Shown here piece by piece: positions 24,577 to 34,996 of a stretch of DNA of 64,000 nt. The translations under genes were made by a program, and so were the position numbers. Numbering within the stretch: position 1 is the stretch's first letter; each line of letters opens with the position of its first letter. This DNA is from Flammulina velutipes (Eukaryota > Basidiomycota > Agaricomycetes > Agaricales > Physalacriaceae), in the NCBI GenBank assembly GCA_011800155.1, contig CM022375.1:1302001-1366000 (forward strand). The letters are read 5' to 3'. The notes beneath the pieces are model-generated. The model was not told the origin of the DNA. It saw nothing but the letters and a program-made list of their open reading frames with translations, and made no database searches.

Positions 24577-25398
24577 TTAAACAGTATACCCCGAGTACAC
24601 ACTTTCCCTCATGTGTAGTTCATCGCGGACATGAAATTCCTCTGACAAGATGACTTCCTCTTCGGATATGGTCTCCCCTTTGTCTGTTGTGAACCAAAAC
24701 TTCTGTGGCTTAAGCTTGAATCTATAATTTCCTTCCCTATTTGGGTAACTGTATGCAAGGCCCGCTATATTCATCGTCAGACGGAGGTACATATGCTCTC
24801 GACGCACATACCATCATACTCGAACGTTTTGCTCGACGAGCCGAACGTCAGCCCTGCTTTCTTCAAGGTGATGAATCTTTTCTTTCTCTCAACGTCATCT
24901 GGTTCGAGTTCTTCTTGCTGAGTCCCCGCTCCATTTGATGATCCTTTTGTAGCCTTCTTCTTCATCGGGTTCATAAAGCTCTCAATAGTAGTCCGATTCG
25001 CAATCGTGTTCGGTTGACCTCTGAACTTGGGCTCCCATTTACCCTCGTCCCACTCAAGAAGATCGAGCAAGATGTCGTCTTCGTTGTTCAAGAAGGTGCC
25101 TGGCGCCTTCACAATATGAATATCCTGGTCGCCTTTATTCGTGAGCGTAATCTTCATAGTGAAATTGTAGGTTTCTCGGATTTCCTTAGGAGCTTGATTC
25201 AAGATTAAGTTTGGAGGACTGGAATGAAAAGGGTGACAACTTACTTTTTAACGAAATGCCCAGGATCGCGGAGCTGGAATTTCCTCTTTCCTGTAGGTCA
25301 GATTCATTGTCGATTCCAGCTCGAAGTGGGTGAGCTGTCGCATATAGTACCAGAATACATGCAACAGCGAGGGAAAGTGTTTGCTTTACGAGGCACAT
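24577..25398 (-). CDS. Secreted protein, paralog A
   Basis: Three exons (25245-25398, 24812-25192, 24577-24764) with introns of 52 and 47 bases. I chose ATG 25398 because MCLVKQTLSLAVACILVLYA then aligns with the start of paralog B; ATG 25425 is an in-frame alternative. A signal peptide ending near YATAHP is clear. The mature part starts with a beta-rich segment (LGISLK, then MKITLTNKGDQDIHI) that resembles the propeptide region of M35 metallopeptidases. No HEXXH motif follows, so it is not an active peptidase of that type. Then come a K/E-rich linker, SSSKTFEYD, and a C-terminal GNYRFKLKPQKFWF segment. Function unknown; extracellular or cell-wall location inferred. Confidence 0.7.
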
Positions 25399-25995
25399 TA
25401 GAGAGTAGGATTGCGCCGGCAACATCTTCAAGTTGTTTTGTATTTAATAACCTGTGAGAGTGCACTACTGAAACCCTGGTAACCTAGTTACGCCACACTT
25501 CGTCGTTGAGGATCGACACTTTGGATAGCGATGACTGCAGGGCGGTTTAAGCTGTTTCGTATTATTCTGTGTTTGAACCGCATGCGTGGGGGCCCGGGCC
25601 GTGACGAAGTGTGATATTGGACACGTATCGGAACCCGTAAAGGCTCCCTTTCTTTGCGATGGCGTGCACATTTTGAGGGTGGCGTGAATATTCTGAGGGT
25701 AGCGCAACACGGCGTCTGGAGAGCCTCTTGCCAGTAAATGTGATTGTTCCTCTCACGAGACTAACGATACTTTTGTTATCAGGATATCATGGCCAGCCCC
25801 AAGGGCAGTGATTCGACATTGCCGATCATAACGATAGAGAGCGTTTGGATGTATGAACGTTTCTAATACCTCGATTTTATTATGTCTGAGTTGTAATGCC
25901 TACATGGCATTATGCAGGTATTCAACGTTCAGCATTTGATCCTGTTCTTAGTAAAGTAATGTTCACTACTTTGCAGCGATATAAACCAGCTTCCT
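25399..25995. other. Promoter side of paralog A, duplicated upstream of paralog B
   Basis: 25470-25550 is homologous to 26998-27085, with shared GTTACGCCACA and TTGAGGATCGAC, so the gene pair was duplicated with its upstream region. A second repeat, GTTTGAACCGCATGCGT (25571-25587), recurs at 28627-28643 with about 100 bases of flanking similarity. Confidence 0.6.
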
Positions 25996-26912
25996 TCAAT
26001 CAAAGTCCAATGCAATCCGCACTTCAAATTCCTTTTCTAAGATCACTTCCGTTTTCTGAAATTCCCCGCCATCCCGTCTGTACCAGAAGTTCTGCGGCCT
26101 AAGCCGGAATCTATATGTTCCCGTATTGGACCAGAACATGTACGCGTCGCCTGCTGCATTGATCATCAGACAAATGTTATGCATGCCCTCAATGTACATA
26201 CCATCATATTTGAACGTCTTGCTCGACGAGCCATTGAACTTTAGCCCCTTCTTTCTTAAGGTGAAAAGTCTCCTCTCTCTCTCAGAGTCATCACGGATAT
26301 ATCCTTCTAGTTCCTGCTCAGCCTCCGCCTCGTGCTTGGACTCGGAGTCCTTTTCCTCATCTTGACCATCCCTAACACTACCACTATCCCCCCTCCGGAT
26401 CCGATTCCTTGTCGATTCCCCATTGTCGACCTTTCTCATTGGGTTCACAAAGGTGTCGATATCCCAATCTATCTTGTCATGATGGAAAACGTTACCCTGG
26501 AACTCTGGTTTTCCTCTCCCCGAGTCAATCCACTCGAGCGCGTCGGCCAGCCCTCCAGGCAACTGGTCATCAGAATCAACCTCCGTGAAATCGGCTCTGT
26601 CGTACAGACAGCTGTCTGGCGTTCTAGCAATCTGAATATCCTCGTTTGCGTAATTCGTGAGCGTGATCTTTACGATGAATTTATTCGTATCTGTGATCCT
26701 TCTACTGGGGACTTCAATCCTTAACTGGGACAATGAGAGCGAAAGTGTGGCGTCTTACCTTTTAGCGAGATGCCCAGGAGCACGGAGCTGAAATTCCCGG
26801 TTTCTTGCAGCTCGGAGTCGCTATTGGTTCTAGCTTGGAGTGGGTGAGCTGTCGCGTATATTGCCGGAATACAAGGGACGGCGAGGATAAGTAATTGCTT
26901 TGCAATGCGCAT
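25996..26912 (-). CDS. Secreted protein, paralog B
   Basis: Three exons (26759-26912, 26202-26711, 25996-26153), with introns of 47 and 48 bases at exactly the same places as in paralog A. The signal peptide is MRIAKQLLILAVPCIPAIYA, followed by THPLQA-like text. The mature part has LGISLKVPSRR, KFIVKITLTNYANEDIQI, a long acidic/charged linker absent from A (EAEAEQELEGYIRDDSE region), then FNGSSSKTFKYD and GTYRFRLRPQNFWY. The frame also reads straight through the second intron, but splicing it restores alignment with A (YDAGDAYMFW against YDAGLAYSYP). No catalytic motif recognised. The pair is a recent tandem duplication that includes the upstream sequence. Confidence 0.75.
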
Positions 26913-27199
26913 CTGAGTGCAGGAGTGTGTCGGAAACGTCCTATAATGGTTTTATACCCAATACGAATTAACAGCGCACCGTGCAAGGCTATGCACTGCT
27001 GAAACGAAGGTAACGTAGTTACGCCACAGTTCATCATTGAGGATCGACTCTTTGAATAGCGATGCCTGTTGGACCGTTTAACCAAGTCTGCTTTCGTAGT
27101 CAAGGAATCTACACATATTACCTATTGACTATCTGACGACTGTTCGTCTTTTATCTCAACAGAGATCGTAGTCCAGCTCAGATTCACCTCGGCTATAAA

Positions 27200-28520
27200 A
27201 CCAGATCTCTGAATCTCGAGATTCGGGCTGTTCAGACACCCCCATCGAGACCGTCTCGAGACTCTCAATCCCGGGAGTCTCGAGACTTTGTTCTTATTTA
27301 AATCATAGTAGCCACTAGTAGTAGTAGTAGTATACAATAAATCATGTCAATATAATTCAATCTTCTTTATTTAACTACTGGAAGGTCATTGAGGCTATAT
27401 CTATACGATCATGGAGACAACCCCCAAGGCTTTGTCCCGGGACAATCCCCGGGACTAGTCTCCAGACTATCTCCAAGGATTATCTCGAGATTGTCTTTGA
27501 GACAATGGAGACTATCCCCGAGATAATGCTCGACATAATCCCGGGGAATGTCCTGGGACAAAGACCGCCAGTAACACCGTCTCGAGACAATGCTTGAGAC
27601 ATCACAAATGCGCCACTCACGTGAATCATCTCACCCGTCTCCTTCCCTGCGTAATAAGATCATATCTATGTATATCTGCTCATCTGGTTATGTGAACACC
27701 AACCTTTCTTCAATGGAGGTGTCTTATTTGAAAGATGCCATGAAGGTAAGAGGTAAGAGGCAAAGGCTGGCACATGACTCTGCCTCGATTGTTTTATGGA
27801 AATAAATGTTGTATTCACCGGCACGATGGGAAGAAACGGAAAGCATCAGGTGATGCTGAGGGCTACAAAGAACCGCCGTAGATTGTATCAGTATGCGCCG
27901 CAGTGATCAATGTAAGCTTGGTACGAACAAAGAGTGAATTAAGCCGAATGTGCCGGTGAATGCAACATTCGTCGTCACAAAACAATCGACGCGGAGACAT
28001 GTGCCAGCCTTTGCTTCTTTCCTCTTACCTTCATGGCAGCCACTCGATCTTTCAACTAAGACGCCTCCCTGGCAGAAAGGTAGGATCGTTGAACAGATAT
28101 GTGTAGATGCTATTACGCAGATGTGGAGGACACGGGTAAGATCAGTCGAGTGGCGCATTTCGTAATGCTCTGTCTCGAGCATTGTCTCGAGACAATACCG
28201 GGATTGTTGGTTGAGATTGTCTCCAGATGATCTCCAGGGATTATCTCGAGCTTTGTCTCGGGGATTGTCTCGAGACAGTGCGGGGACAATGCTCGAGACA
28301 ATCCTTGAAGATAGTCTCGAGCTTTGTGTCAAAGGGTGTCTCGAGAACAACTCGGAGACTGTACAGGTAGCCTCAAGGGTATTTAGATAGAGTAGATTGA
28401 ATTATATTGACATGAATTATTGTATACTATGGCTACTATGATTTAACTAAGAACAAAGTCTCGAGACGGTCTCGAGGGGGGTGTCTGAACAGCCGGAATC
28501 TCGAGATCCAGAGATCTGGT
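27200..28520. repeat. 1.3 kb near-palindrome (foldback element)
   Basis: The left arm (27200-27830) and right arm (28520-27940) are inverted copies around an unpaired centre of about 110 bases. Matching landmarks: ACCAGATCTCT and CTGTTCAGACACCCCC at the outer ends; CATGTCAATATAATTCAATC inside; AATGCGCCACTC; GCAAAGGCTGGCACATG; ATTCACCGGCAC next to the centre. Both arms are studded with GTCTCGAGAC-type palindromes. Short frames within (for example a 147-codon one at 27907-28350) are not gene-like. No transposase is present. It could be a foldback transposon or large MITE, or a hairpin RNA source. Confidence 0.8.
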
Positions 28521-29099
28521 TCTTGCTCGGCTCCCCTCAAATCAAGATCGCGTGAACCAAACTGTAGGACGCAAGCAAAACGCTTCGAAAATCGTATGAT
28601 TTTCCAACTGTTTAATGTCAGTTAGTGTTTGAACCGCATGCGTAGGGGGGAGACAAACCCTCGTATCGGACACGTACAAGTCCGCTTTCTTCACGCTGGC
28701 GTGTAGGCTGTAGCCAAGCATTTCTTCGACAACGACTGCATCGAAGGGTACCTTCGAAGGTGGAACACCATCTGAAACCTATCCCAACGACGGACTGGCA
28801 GAGATAACTAATTCAAAAGCGACGGTCTGCATATGAAAAAGCCAGCTGGAAGAGAACAATGTCCGTATCCGTCGCGACAGCAAAGCGAACCAAAATCGGA
28901 CCCGATGTTGCATCTACTTATGTACCTGGTCGGAAGACCATCGCAGGATTGCAGGTCGTGTGTATGGTTGCGGGGAGATATGAGACGGAATAGGAAACGA
29001 GCAGCTGCCGGGCAACCTGAGCCAGCTGGATAGGCGCGATATCCATGTCTGTCGATGTCAAATCTCCATCTCCCGATCCAAGTGAATCTCCCTAGTCGA
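28521..29099. other. Spacer, no supported gene
   Basis: It holds the second copy of the GTTTGAACCGCATGCGT repeat (28627-28643). No coherent open frame. Confidence 0.4.
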
Positions 29100-29800
29100 T
29101 TACGGGGGGTTGCATGGATTTGGTCCGACGGAATATGTGACACTCCAGCACAGGTATCGCAGTGAAGAAGAAGACGGGCCTGATGGAATCAGAGGCGGAA
29201 AATAGGACATGGGCGCCGAGAGAACTCCAATTGCGGGGACATTCAGGCGAGGATGGGAGATACAGGAGCGATCTGAACGGTGTGCCATTCAATACTGAAG
29301 AGCTAGCGGTTCATTAGCAGTAGATCAAGGCGTGGAATAGAGTGAACGTACCTTCAAGTCATTCTAATTTATTTCAAGGTCCCCGATAAAATGGGACGGG
29401 AATGCGCTGGCGCAGATGGAGGCAGACATATGCGCAGTATCGACATAGCGGACGACATCCTGGGTGAGCGTCAGTTTCAATTAAGTTACTTTCCTTGGAA
29501 CGGGTGCCAACATTGACGAGAGCTATCATCATCGCTAGCTTTCACGCGCACGCGTTCGCATGTATCCCTCCCTTCGTTTCGTCTTGGGCGGGGCCATCCA
29601 TTTCCATGCTACGCGCAGTAAGACTGGAAGTCAAGTCGAAGTTTCTGACCGCGAAAGACGAGGCGATGGCGTTGCGGGCAGCACCATGGCGGGGAGAAAG
29701 AGAGAGCAAAACTTTCACGTGGACGTGTGGGCTCTTGTTTGGCCCGGTGGCGCAATCACTTGCCTCTTGCCAGCATGATGGCTTTCTTTTTATATCATAA
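29100..29800 (+). repeat. Block R, copy 3 (core CACGTG at 29716)
   Basis: The core reads TTCACGTGGACGTGTGGGC, then CTTGTTTGGC and GTGGCGCAATCACT. Preceded by ATGGCGGGGAGAAAGA. No TM gene lies immediately to its left, so this copy is detached from the array unit. Confidence 0.65.
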
Positions 29801-30170
29801 GACTGGCTCTCTCTCTAACCATCAAATTCTTAGCCAAACAAACTGGGGCGTAGAGCTAGCCTACCGCTCAGAGCCCTGCCGAACTTAGTCTGCACTCCGA
29901 CCGAAGTCTAAGACTCTAACTACCGATTCACCCTTCATTCTGTTTCTCCAGAACTAGGCTTTCTCATCTCCTCTCATTTTATGAGTCACCACGTTCTCCC
30001 GTTTCCAGTCCTTCACGGCGGTTTCGTGTCTCGCTCTTCCCACTTTAACATTGAACGATAAAGCATTTCGGCCTCCCGGCCCGAAGTGGCGTTAGAGGTT
30101 TGACCGACGAGAAACCTACCTTTGAATGAGTCTCACATCTTAACCCATAACCACTATCCACATTACTATC
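29801..30170. promoter_or_regulatory. Upstream region of the 30171 gene
   Basis: Pyrimidine-rich stretches with CTCTCTCTC near 29810 and CATTCTGTTTCTCC near 29935 lie upstream of the ATG at 30171. Pyrimidine-rich tracts before the start are usual in highly expressed fungal genes. No TATA box is clear. Confidence 0.3.
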
Positions 30171-30818
30171 ATGGTCTTTTCTAACATCACCAACACCGTT
30201 ACTGGGCAACAATCTACTCTCTCCAAGGTGGCAGGCGCTCTGAAGCTCAAGGCTAAGAAACCAGCTCGTCCTCGTATTGTCGTTCAGCTGCCACACATCG
30301 TCGCCGCCGCTTCTACTCCTATTCCACCCTCCACGAAATCCAAATTCAAGGCTAAGGCGAAGAAGTCTTCAGCCTCTCGCCCACGCATCGTTGTTCAACT
30401 GCCTCATATCGTCGGCGAAGCTCCCACACCAATACTTTCTGCTGCAGAGCGCATCCTACAGTGGCAGCCTCCTAAGCGATATGGCGACGTTCTTGTTGAC
30501 GGCATTCTCTCGCCCAAGGAATACCTCACGCAGCACGGGCACTATGACGGGACTGGATCATGGCGAAAGGGTAAATACGCATCTTCGAGCTCTTCGTCGA
30601 CTTCTTCGTATGATTCCGACGACGACTATATCCCCTATGTCCCGCTGCCCGTAGCGCCCTCTCCAGCGCCGGCAAACCTCAAGCGCAAGAGAAGTGTGGA
30701 AGATTTTAGCCGACGAGTTATGGTCGCGCCGAAAGGAAACTTGAAGGCATTCTTCGACGACAAGGGTGCTATCTTATACAACCCTCTTGAGGACAGCGAT
30801 GGGGATTATGACTGCTAG
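30171..30818 (+). CDS. Small basic protein with duplicated motif, function unknown
   Basis: Single exon, 215 residues, ATG 30171, stop TAG 30816-30818. The N-terminal half has two copies of RPRIVVQLPHIV (about residues 34-45 and 70-81), each preceded by a lysine-rich run (KLKAKK, KAKAKK) and followed by a TPI segment. Then comes a conserved-looking stretch, YGDVLVDGILSPKEYL with HGHYDGTGSWRKGKY, a run of serines, and an acidic patch. KRKR near residue 173 could be a nuclear signal. The end is acidic. No family recognised. The clean frame, codon regularity and pyrimidine-rich leader make it the most conventional single-exon gene in the window. Confidence 0.75.
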   Translation: MVFSNITNTVTGQQSTLSKVAGALKLKAKKPARPRIVVQLPHIVAAASTPIPPSTKSKFKAKAKKSSASRPRIVVQLPHIVGEAPTPILSAAERILQWQPPKRYGDVLVDGILSPKEYLTQHGHYDGTGSWRKGKYASSSSSSTSSYDSDDDYIPYVPLPVAPSPAPANLKRKRSVEDFSRRVMVAPKGNLKAFFDDKGAILYNPLEDSDGDYDC

Positions 30819-31499
30819 TTTGTCGCTGTTCGTTCTTTCCGATACTGTTCTTGATTATTGATTCTAACGGCCTTTTCACAGGCTCGCTCAACTTTTATAG
30901 ACTCGAATACCCTTATTACTACAACTCGCATAATTCTCTGGATTCGTGATACCCCTTTTCCGCCTTTAATCTTTCTTTCCGATATCATTCTACCACATAC
31001 CCAGTCTCATCGATATTTGTCTTATGTGAGCTTCCATTCTTCCCATTTCCTTGTTCTCATCTAATCAATTGCAGAATTCTAACCCGGCGTTCGTGATGGG
31101 ATACCGATGAAGATTTTTCCGCGACATATATACCAACGATGTGATTAATTCCCCCTTGCATGATCTGCTTCCTTTGCTTACTTTCCGTAGATGCGCCACA
31201 CTACAAAATGGCCGGAAGTCCGTAATGGGATACCGTGAAAAAATAGATACATACAGGAAATTCGTAGAGGAATATGACTAGACGTTAAGAACAAAATCGT
31301 TGTACGGAAATTTGATACATGTTCACGAAAACTTCAAGTTGTTATCTACAGCAAACGAGCAGACTTTCAAAGGCGCATAAGGTTGTAACTCTAGGCATAT
31401 AAATCGATTATCGTTCTCAATTCCACCGCATTGCTCAAACAGCCTGCAAGATATGAACGTTAACATGAGGCTTCTCCTGATTATACGGAAACATACAAA
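30819..31499. other. Spacer downstream of the 30171 gene
   Basis: Probably its 3' untranslated region followed by AT-rich spacer; no other gene seen. Confidence 0.4.
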
Positions 31500-32640
31500 A
31501 TTGAGATCCTTGTGGTCTGCCCTCGTAAGAGACACAGAGGCGAGTTGCACATTGACATGTACCATAGTCCCGTTTTCGCGACAGGTGAGAGTAGGTTCTC
31601 GAGCATCCGATTCTCTCGCAAAACTCCCGAGCCGATGACAGAGACGTGGTGTTCGCTGGGCTGGAGGAACGTCGCAACAGCGATAATGGGTGTATGGCCA
31701 CCAGGAGGGAGATGGACAAAGTACGGGTGTGGCAAGGAAATGTTGACTTGTGGGACAGAGCGATGAGGGGGAAATGACGGGTCATGGATGTGATGCAAAG
31801 CTGTGGACGAACAGACTGGGCAATGAGTGGTCGGTAAGGCCATGCTGGGCCAAGCAAGCTCAAAAGCAGTTTTTCCCTTTGCCTCGAGACAGAGAGTTGG
31901 TCGTAGATCCGTCGGCTGTTGATAGTCTGTGCGGAAATTCATTAACGGTACAAAATGGTGTGGCGTACAGTGAACATACCTTGATCCATGGTCCATGGAG
32001 TCCTTGAAGGTTGCCTTTACGGCCGTACATTTCATGGAAATGCTCTGGCACAGATAGATGGGTGTTATCGACACTGGGCGAGCGTCGGCCTCTCTGTCGT
32101 CCATTTGCATAGCGTGCGCGCAGGAATTTCAACTAGACGTGGAATATCATCGCCTCTAGTCTTCGGACCTGCGCACGGCGCGACTAATACGGCTATCCTC
32201 GAGTCGAGCTCGCTAAACAGAGGGACGAGCGCGTGAAAGCCTGGGGACGCGGTGAGCAAGGCGCAAACGGTATCCGGTTGGACGCTTACCTTGTTACGAA
32301 ACCTGAGACGGTGCTCGCGAAAAGACTAGCGCCCAGAATCACATCCTTGGGCGTTCAATGATGCTGCTGACAGATTTTGGCGATTTTTCGTGTCGTCCTT
32401 CGTATACAAGTAGGCAATTTCGTACGCACGCAGTAGGTTAGAGCGCCAAGTCGAAGTGAGCGACTCTGAGCACGAAAGGTTATGCAACAGTAGTGCCATG
32501 GTGGGAAGAAAGACGGAGGAAAACACTCACGTGGGCTTGTAGGCCTCTGTTTGGCGCTGTGGCGCGTTTCATTCTGCCTCCTGCCACCATCATGCTTTCT
32601 CTAAACGACTCGCTCTCTATTCAGGGCTTCGCAATTCAGT
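31500..32640 (+). repeat. Block R, copy 4 (core CACGTG at 32528)
   Basis: The core reads CTCACGTGGGCTTGTAGGC, then CTGTTTGGC and GTGGCGC. The left part contains a 209-codon minus-strand frame (31481-32110) that other copies do not keep open. The right arm continues past 32640 with CTTAACGCTCAACGGGAGTC, shared with copy 8 and, changed, with copies 2 and 5. Confidence 0.65.
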
Positions 32641-33502
32641 AAATGAAGCTCAAATTCAACGACGGCAATGAAACAGCTTAACGCTCAACGGGAGTCTAGT
32701 CTGATTGCTGACTTCTTCAACCACTCGTCGCTTCATTATCCTTCAGGTTGCCTTTCAATAAACGGGTCTACTCGATGTGTTCTCCTCGCTAGTTCCATCT
32801 ATGCCGACGCCTCTAGGGTCCATTCTTTACTATACGACAAGGTCTCCTCTCGCCCGTCTTATTCTGTGTCAGCATATTCCACTCTAAGATCAGCAAGGTC
32901 CTCGTAATTACACACCGTGTTGTTTCCGCTCAGCCTTCAATCGTAGTACATGGTCAGCCGTAGCACAGCCACTGGAGAGCCTCTGTTCGCCACGGTCAGT
33001 GCATATGATTTGGGCTACTCTACTTCAACTCATCTGATTCTCAAGCTCATATACTATGGAAAACTGCAGCGCTAGCTACGCCTTCTGTACTACTGTGTTT
33101 TACATAATCCTGTGCATTCTCCTACCATCATCACGACTTGCGTACATAGCGTCTCTCTCGCTTGCTATGCGTCTGTCAGAGGACGTCGTACGCGACACTG
33201 CACTCACGATCAATCAATTATGACCGAGTCTCAAAGAATACCCACTATGCGTGTACCTTCAATTCACTATCCTCATAAGAGGGCAAGACTTCACGCCACT
33301 TTCTATGTCCATTCCTAATTCCGTCTTTAAGATCAAAGCCTCAGGCTACCCACTTTATGACACTTAGTTATGGCGCTGTCAGCCAGTGTTTGAAAGGAGC
33401 TTTGTTTCAGACTCAGAGCAATGCTGACTGACAAGAAAGACAATAAATACCACGACGTGCTATTACTATCCTGTCCATTTCGCGATCTAGAACTTGCGGG
33501 CC
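32641..33502. other. Right arm of block R copy 4 and spacer
   Basis: A plus frame at 32668-32907 begins with QLNAQRESSL and resembles the frame at 53606-53860 (QLNAQRESCL). The similarity can be explained by DNA duplication alone. Nothing else supported. Confidence 0.35.
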
Positions 33503-34686
33503 ATGTTCTACAGCACTCGCGTTTTCTTCGTCATCTCCCTTTTTGCCGGGTCTGTAAGTGCTAGTGTAGTCCCTCGCACGCAGTACGTCTTTCCCGTATC
33601 CTTTCCCATCCTGAATAAGGAATCTTTGATTAGGGTGGACAGACGTTCCCAGTCGATACCGCTCAACGGTAACAACTACAACGTCGAGGAACTGCCAAAG
33701 CTTCAGAGTAAAGATACCCGCACATTTGCTATCTTGGGCGGGTTCCGACTGGATAATGGATCTGAGTCTACCAGTGCTATCATGAAGATAATCCAACGTA
33801 ATCGAGACTCGGAGGCTGATGCCCTGAAAGAGATAGACCACTTGAAAGTCGTGAGTGTATTATCATTGGAGAGAAATGAAATCAACCATCCAGCAGGTTG
33901 GACTACATTTATTCACCAAAATCGATGATTACGCGTATTTCATCGTTATACGGGACGTACGGAAGTATGAATCTCCGTTGAAGCCGTATCAGGAATGGTA
34001 TCTCGAAGACAGCAGCAGGAACCTGGACAAAGATCTGGGAAAATTGCGAACAAATATCAAAAGGGGGTTGATAAAATACGCAGAAGAGCGGAAGCTATGG
34101 TACGAGCATGTCTGACTCTACTGTGACTTTCATTGGCTGAACTTGGGCAGCTACGAGAATATTCACTTCTCAAAAATATACGTTGATGAGGGCCTCGAGA
34201 CGGTGATGCCGATAGACTGGGGACCAGCCGTTGGTGATATGCCGGGCATTACAGAAGTAAGACAGAAGGGCGATATAGAGAAGTGCGAATTTTTCCTATC
34301 AAAGTACATCCCAACAAGGGTCACCTGTAAACACTTGCTGGAAGCATTGGAGCATTCCAATGACAAATTACGGCCGTAAGTCAGAGAGAGATCATCCTTA
34401 CCCAGAACTAATTAATCATATAGTGAGGATCGGGAGCTTGGCATCTGCACGTAGGGTTAAGCGAAGACGCGAGGCTGCGGGAATGGCTCGTTAATGATCA
34501 GAGTAATATGCACGGATGGAAGAGTGACTACACAGTCTGTGTTGTTCAAGAAAAGGTGGATGAAGCAATAGACCAACATGTATTCCGAAATTGGATCATG
34601 GTAAGCGTTCAAGCCACGACACCCGATGAAATTCGACGAGAAACTACATTGCTCAATAGATTGTTCCCCTTCATTCTCGTATCTAA
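33503..34686 (+). CDS. Putative secreted protein with kinase-like fold
   Basis: Five exons join in frame: 33503-33850, 33897-34099, 34151-34375, 34462-34600 and 34660-34686, with introns of 46, 51, 86 and 59 bases. The start MFYSTRVFFVISLFAGSVSA is a signal peptide. The mature chain has FAILGGFRLDNGSESTSAIM then KIIQRN and ALKEIDHLKVV, which recalls the N-lobe of a protein kinase (glycine loop, lysine strand, helix C glutamate). Further on are YFIVIRDV and CYENIHFSKIYVDEG, followed by VMPIDWGPA in the place of the DFG loop. The usual HRD aspartate is not evident, so activity is doubtful. Fungal genomes hold many degenerate kinase-like proteins. Acceptors at 34424 or 34461 are both possible for intron 3; only the second keeps the frame long. 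Confidence 0.6.
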
Positions 34687-34996
34687 GATCGATTTTTGCG
34701 CTCATAACCTACGTCTCATGAGCACCAAGTAGCAATGTTCGACAGAAACACTCGCCACCACCTTCGGCAACAGCGTGCACATCACGATCACGTGGCCGTG
34801 CACCACAAATCTAAATCCATAGCAAAAAAATACAGAGCTGGGGAATGACTACCGGGTCCGACATGTATGGCGCACGGCAGTATGAGAATCAATTCTAGGA
34901 GAGCAAGTAGCTAAGTTCGACAGAACAAATATTTTATACGTAGACGAAGTAAGCGGGAACCATATTTGAAAAATTGCACAAGGTAACACGAGCAGC
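34687..34996. other. Spacer between the 33503 gene and TM5
   Basis: No gene. The AT-rich right half probably holds the TM5 3' untranslated region. Confidence 0.4.

Noticed and set aside
24577..26912. Active deuterolysin (M35) peptidases
   Set aside because: Only propeptide-like features are present; there is no HEXXH and the chains are too short for the catalytic domain.
31481..32110. 209-codon minus-strand ORF inside block R copy 4
   Set aside because: Other block R copies do not keep this frame open and no domain is recognisable; probably chance within duplicated DNA.
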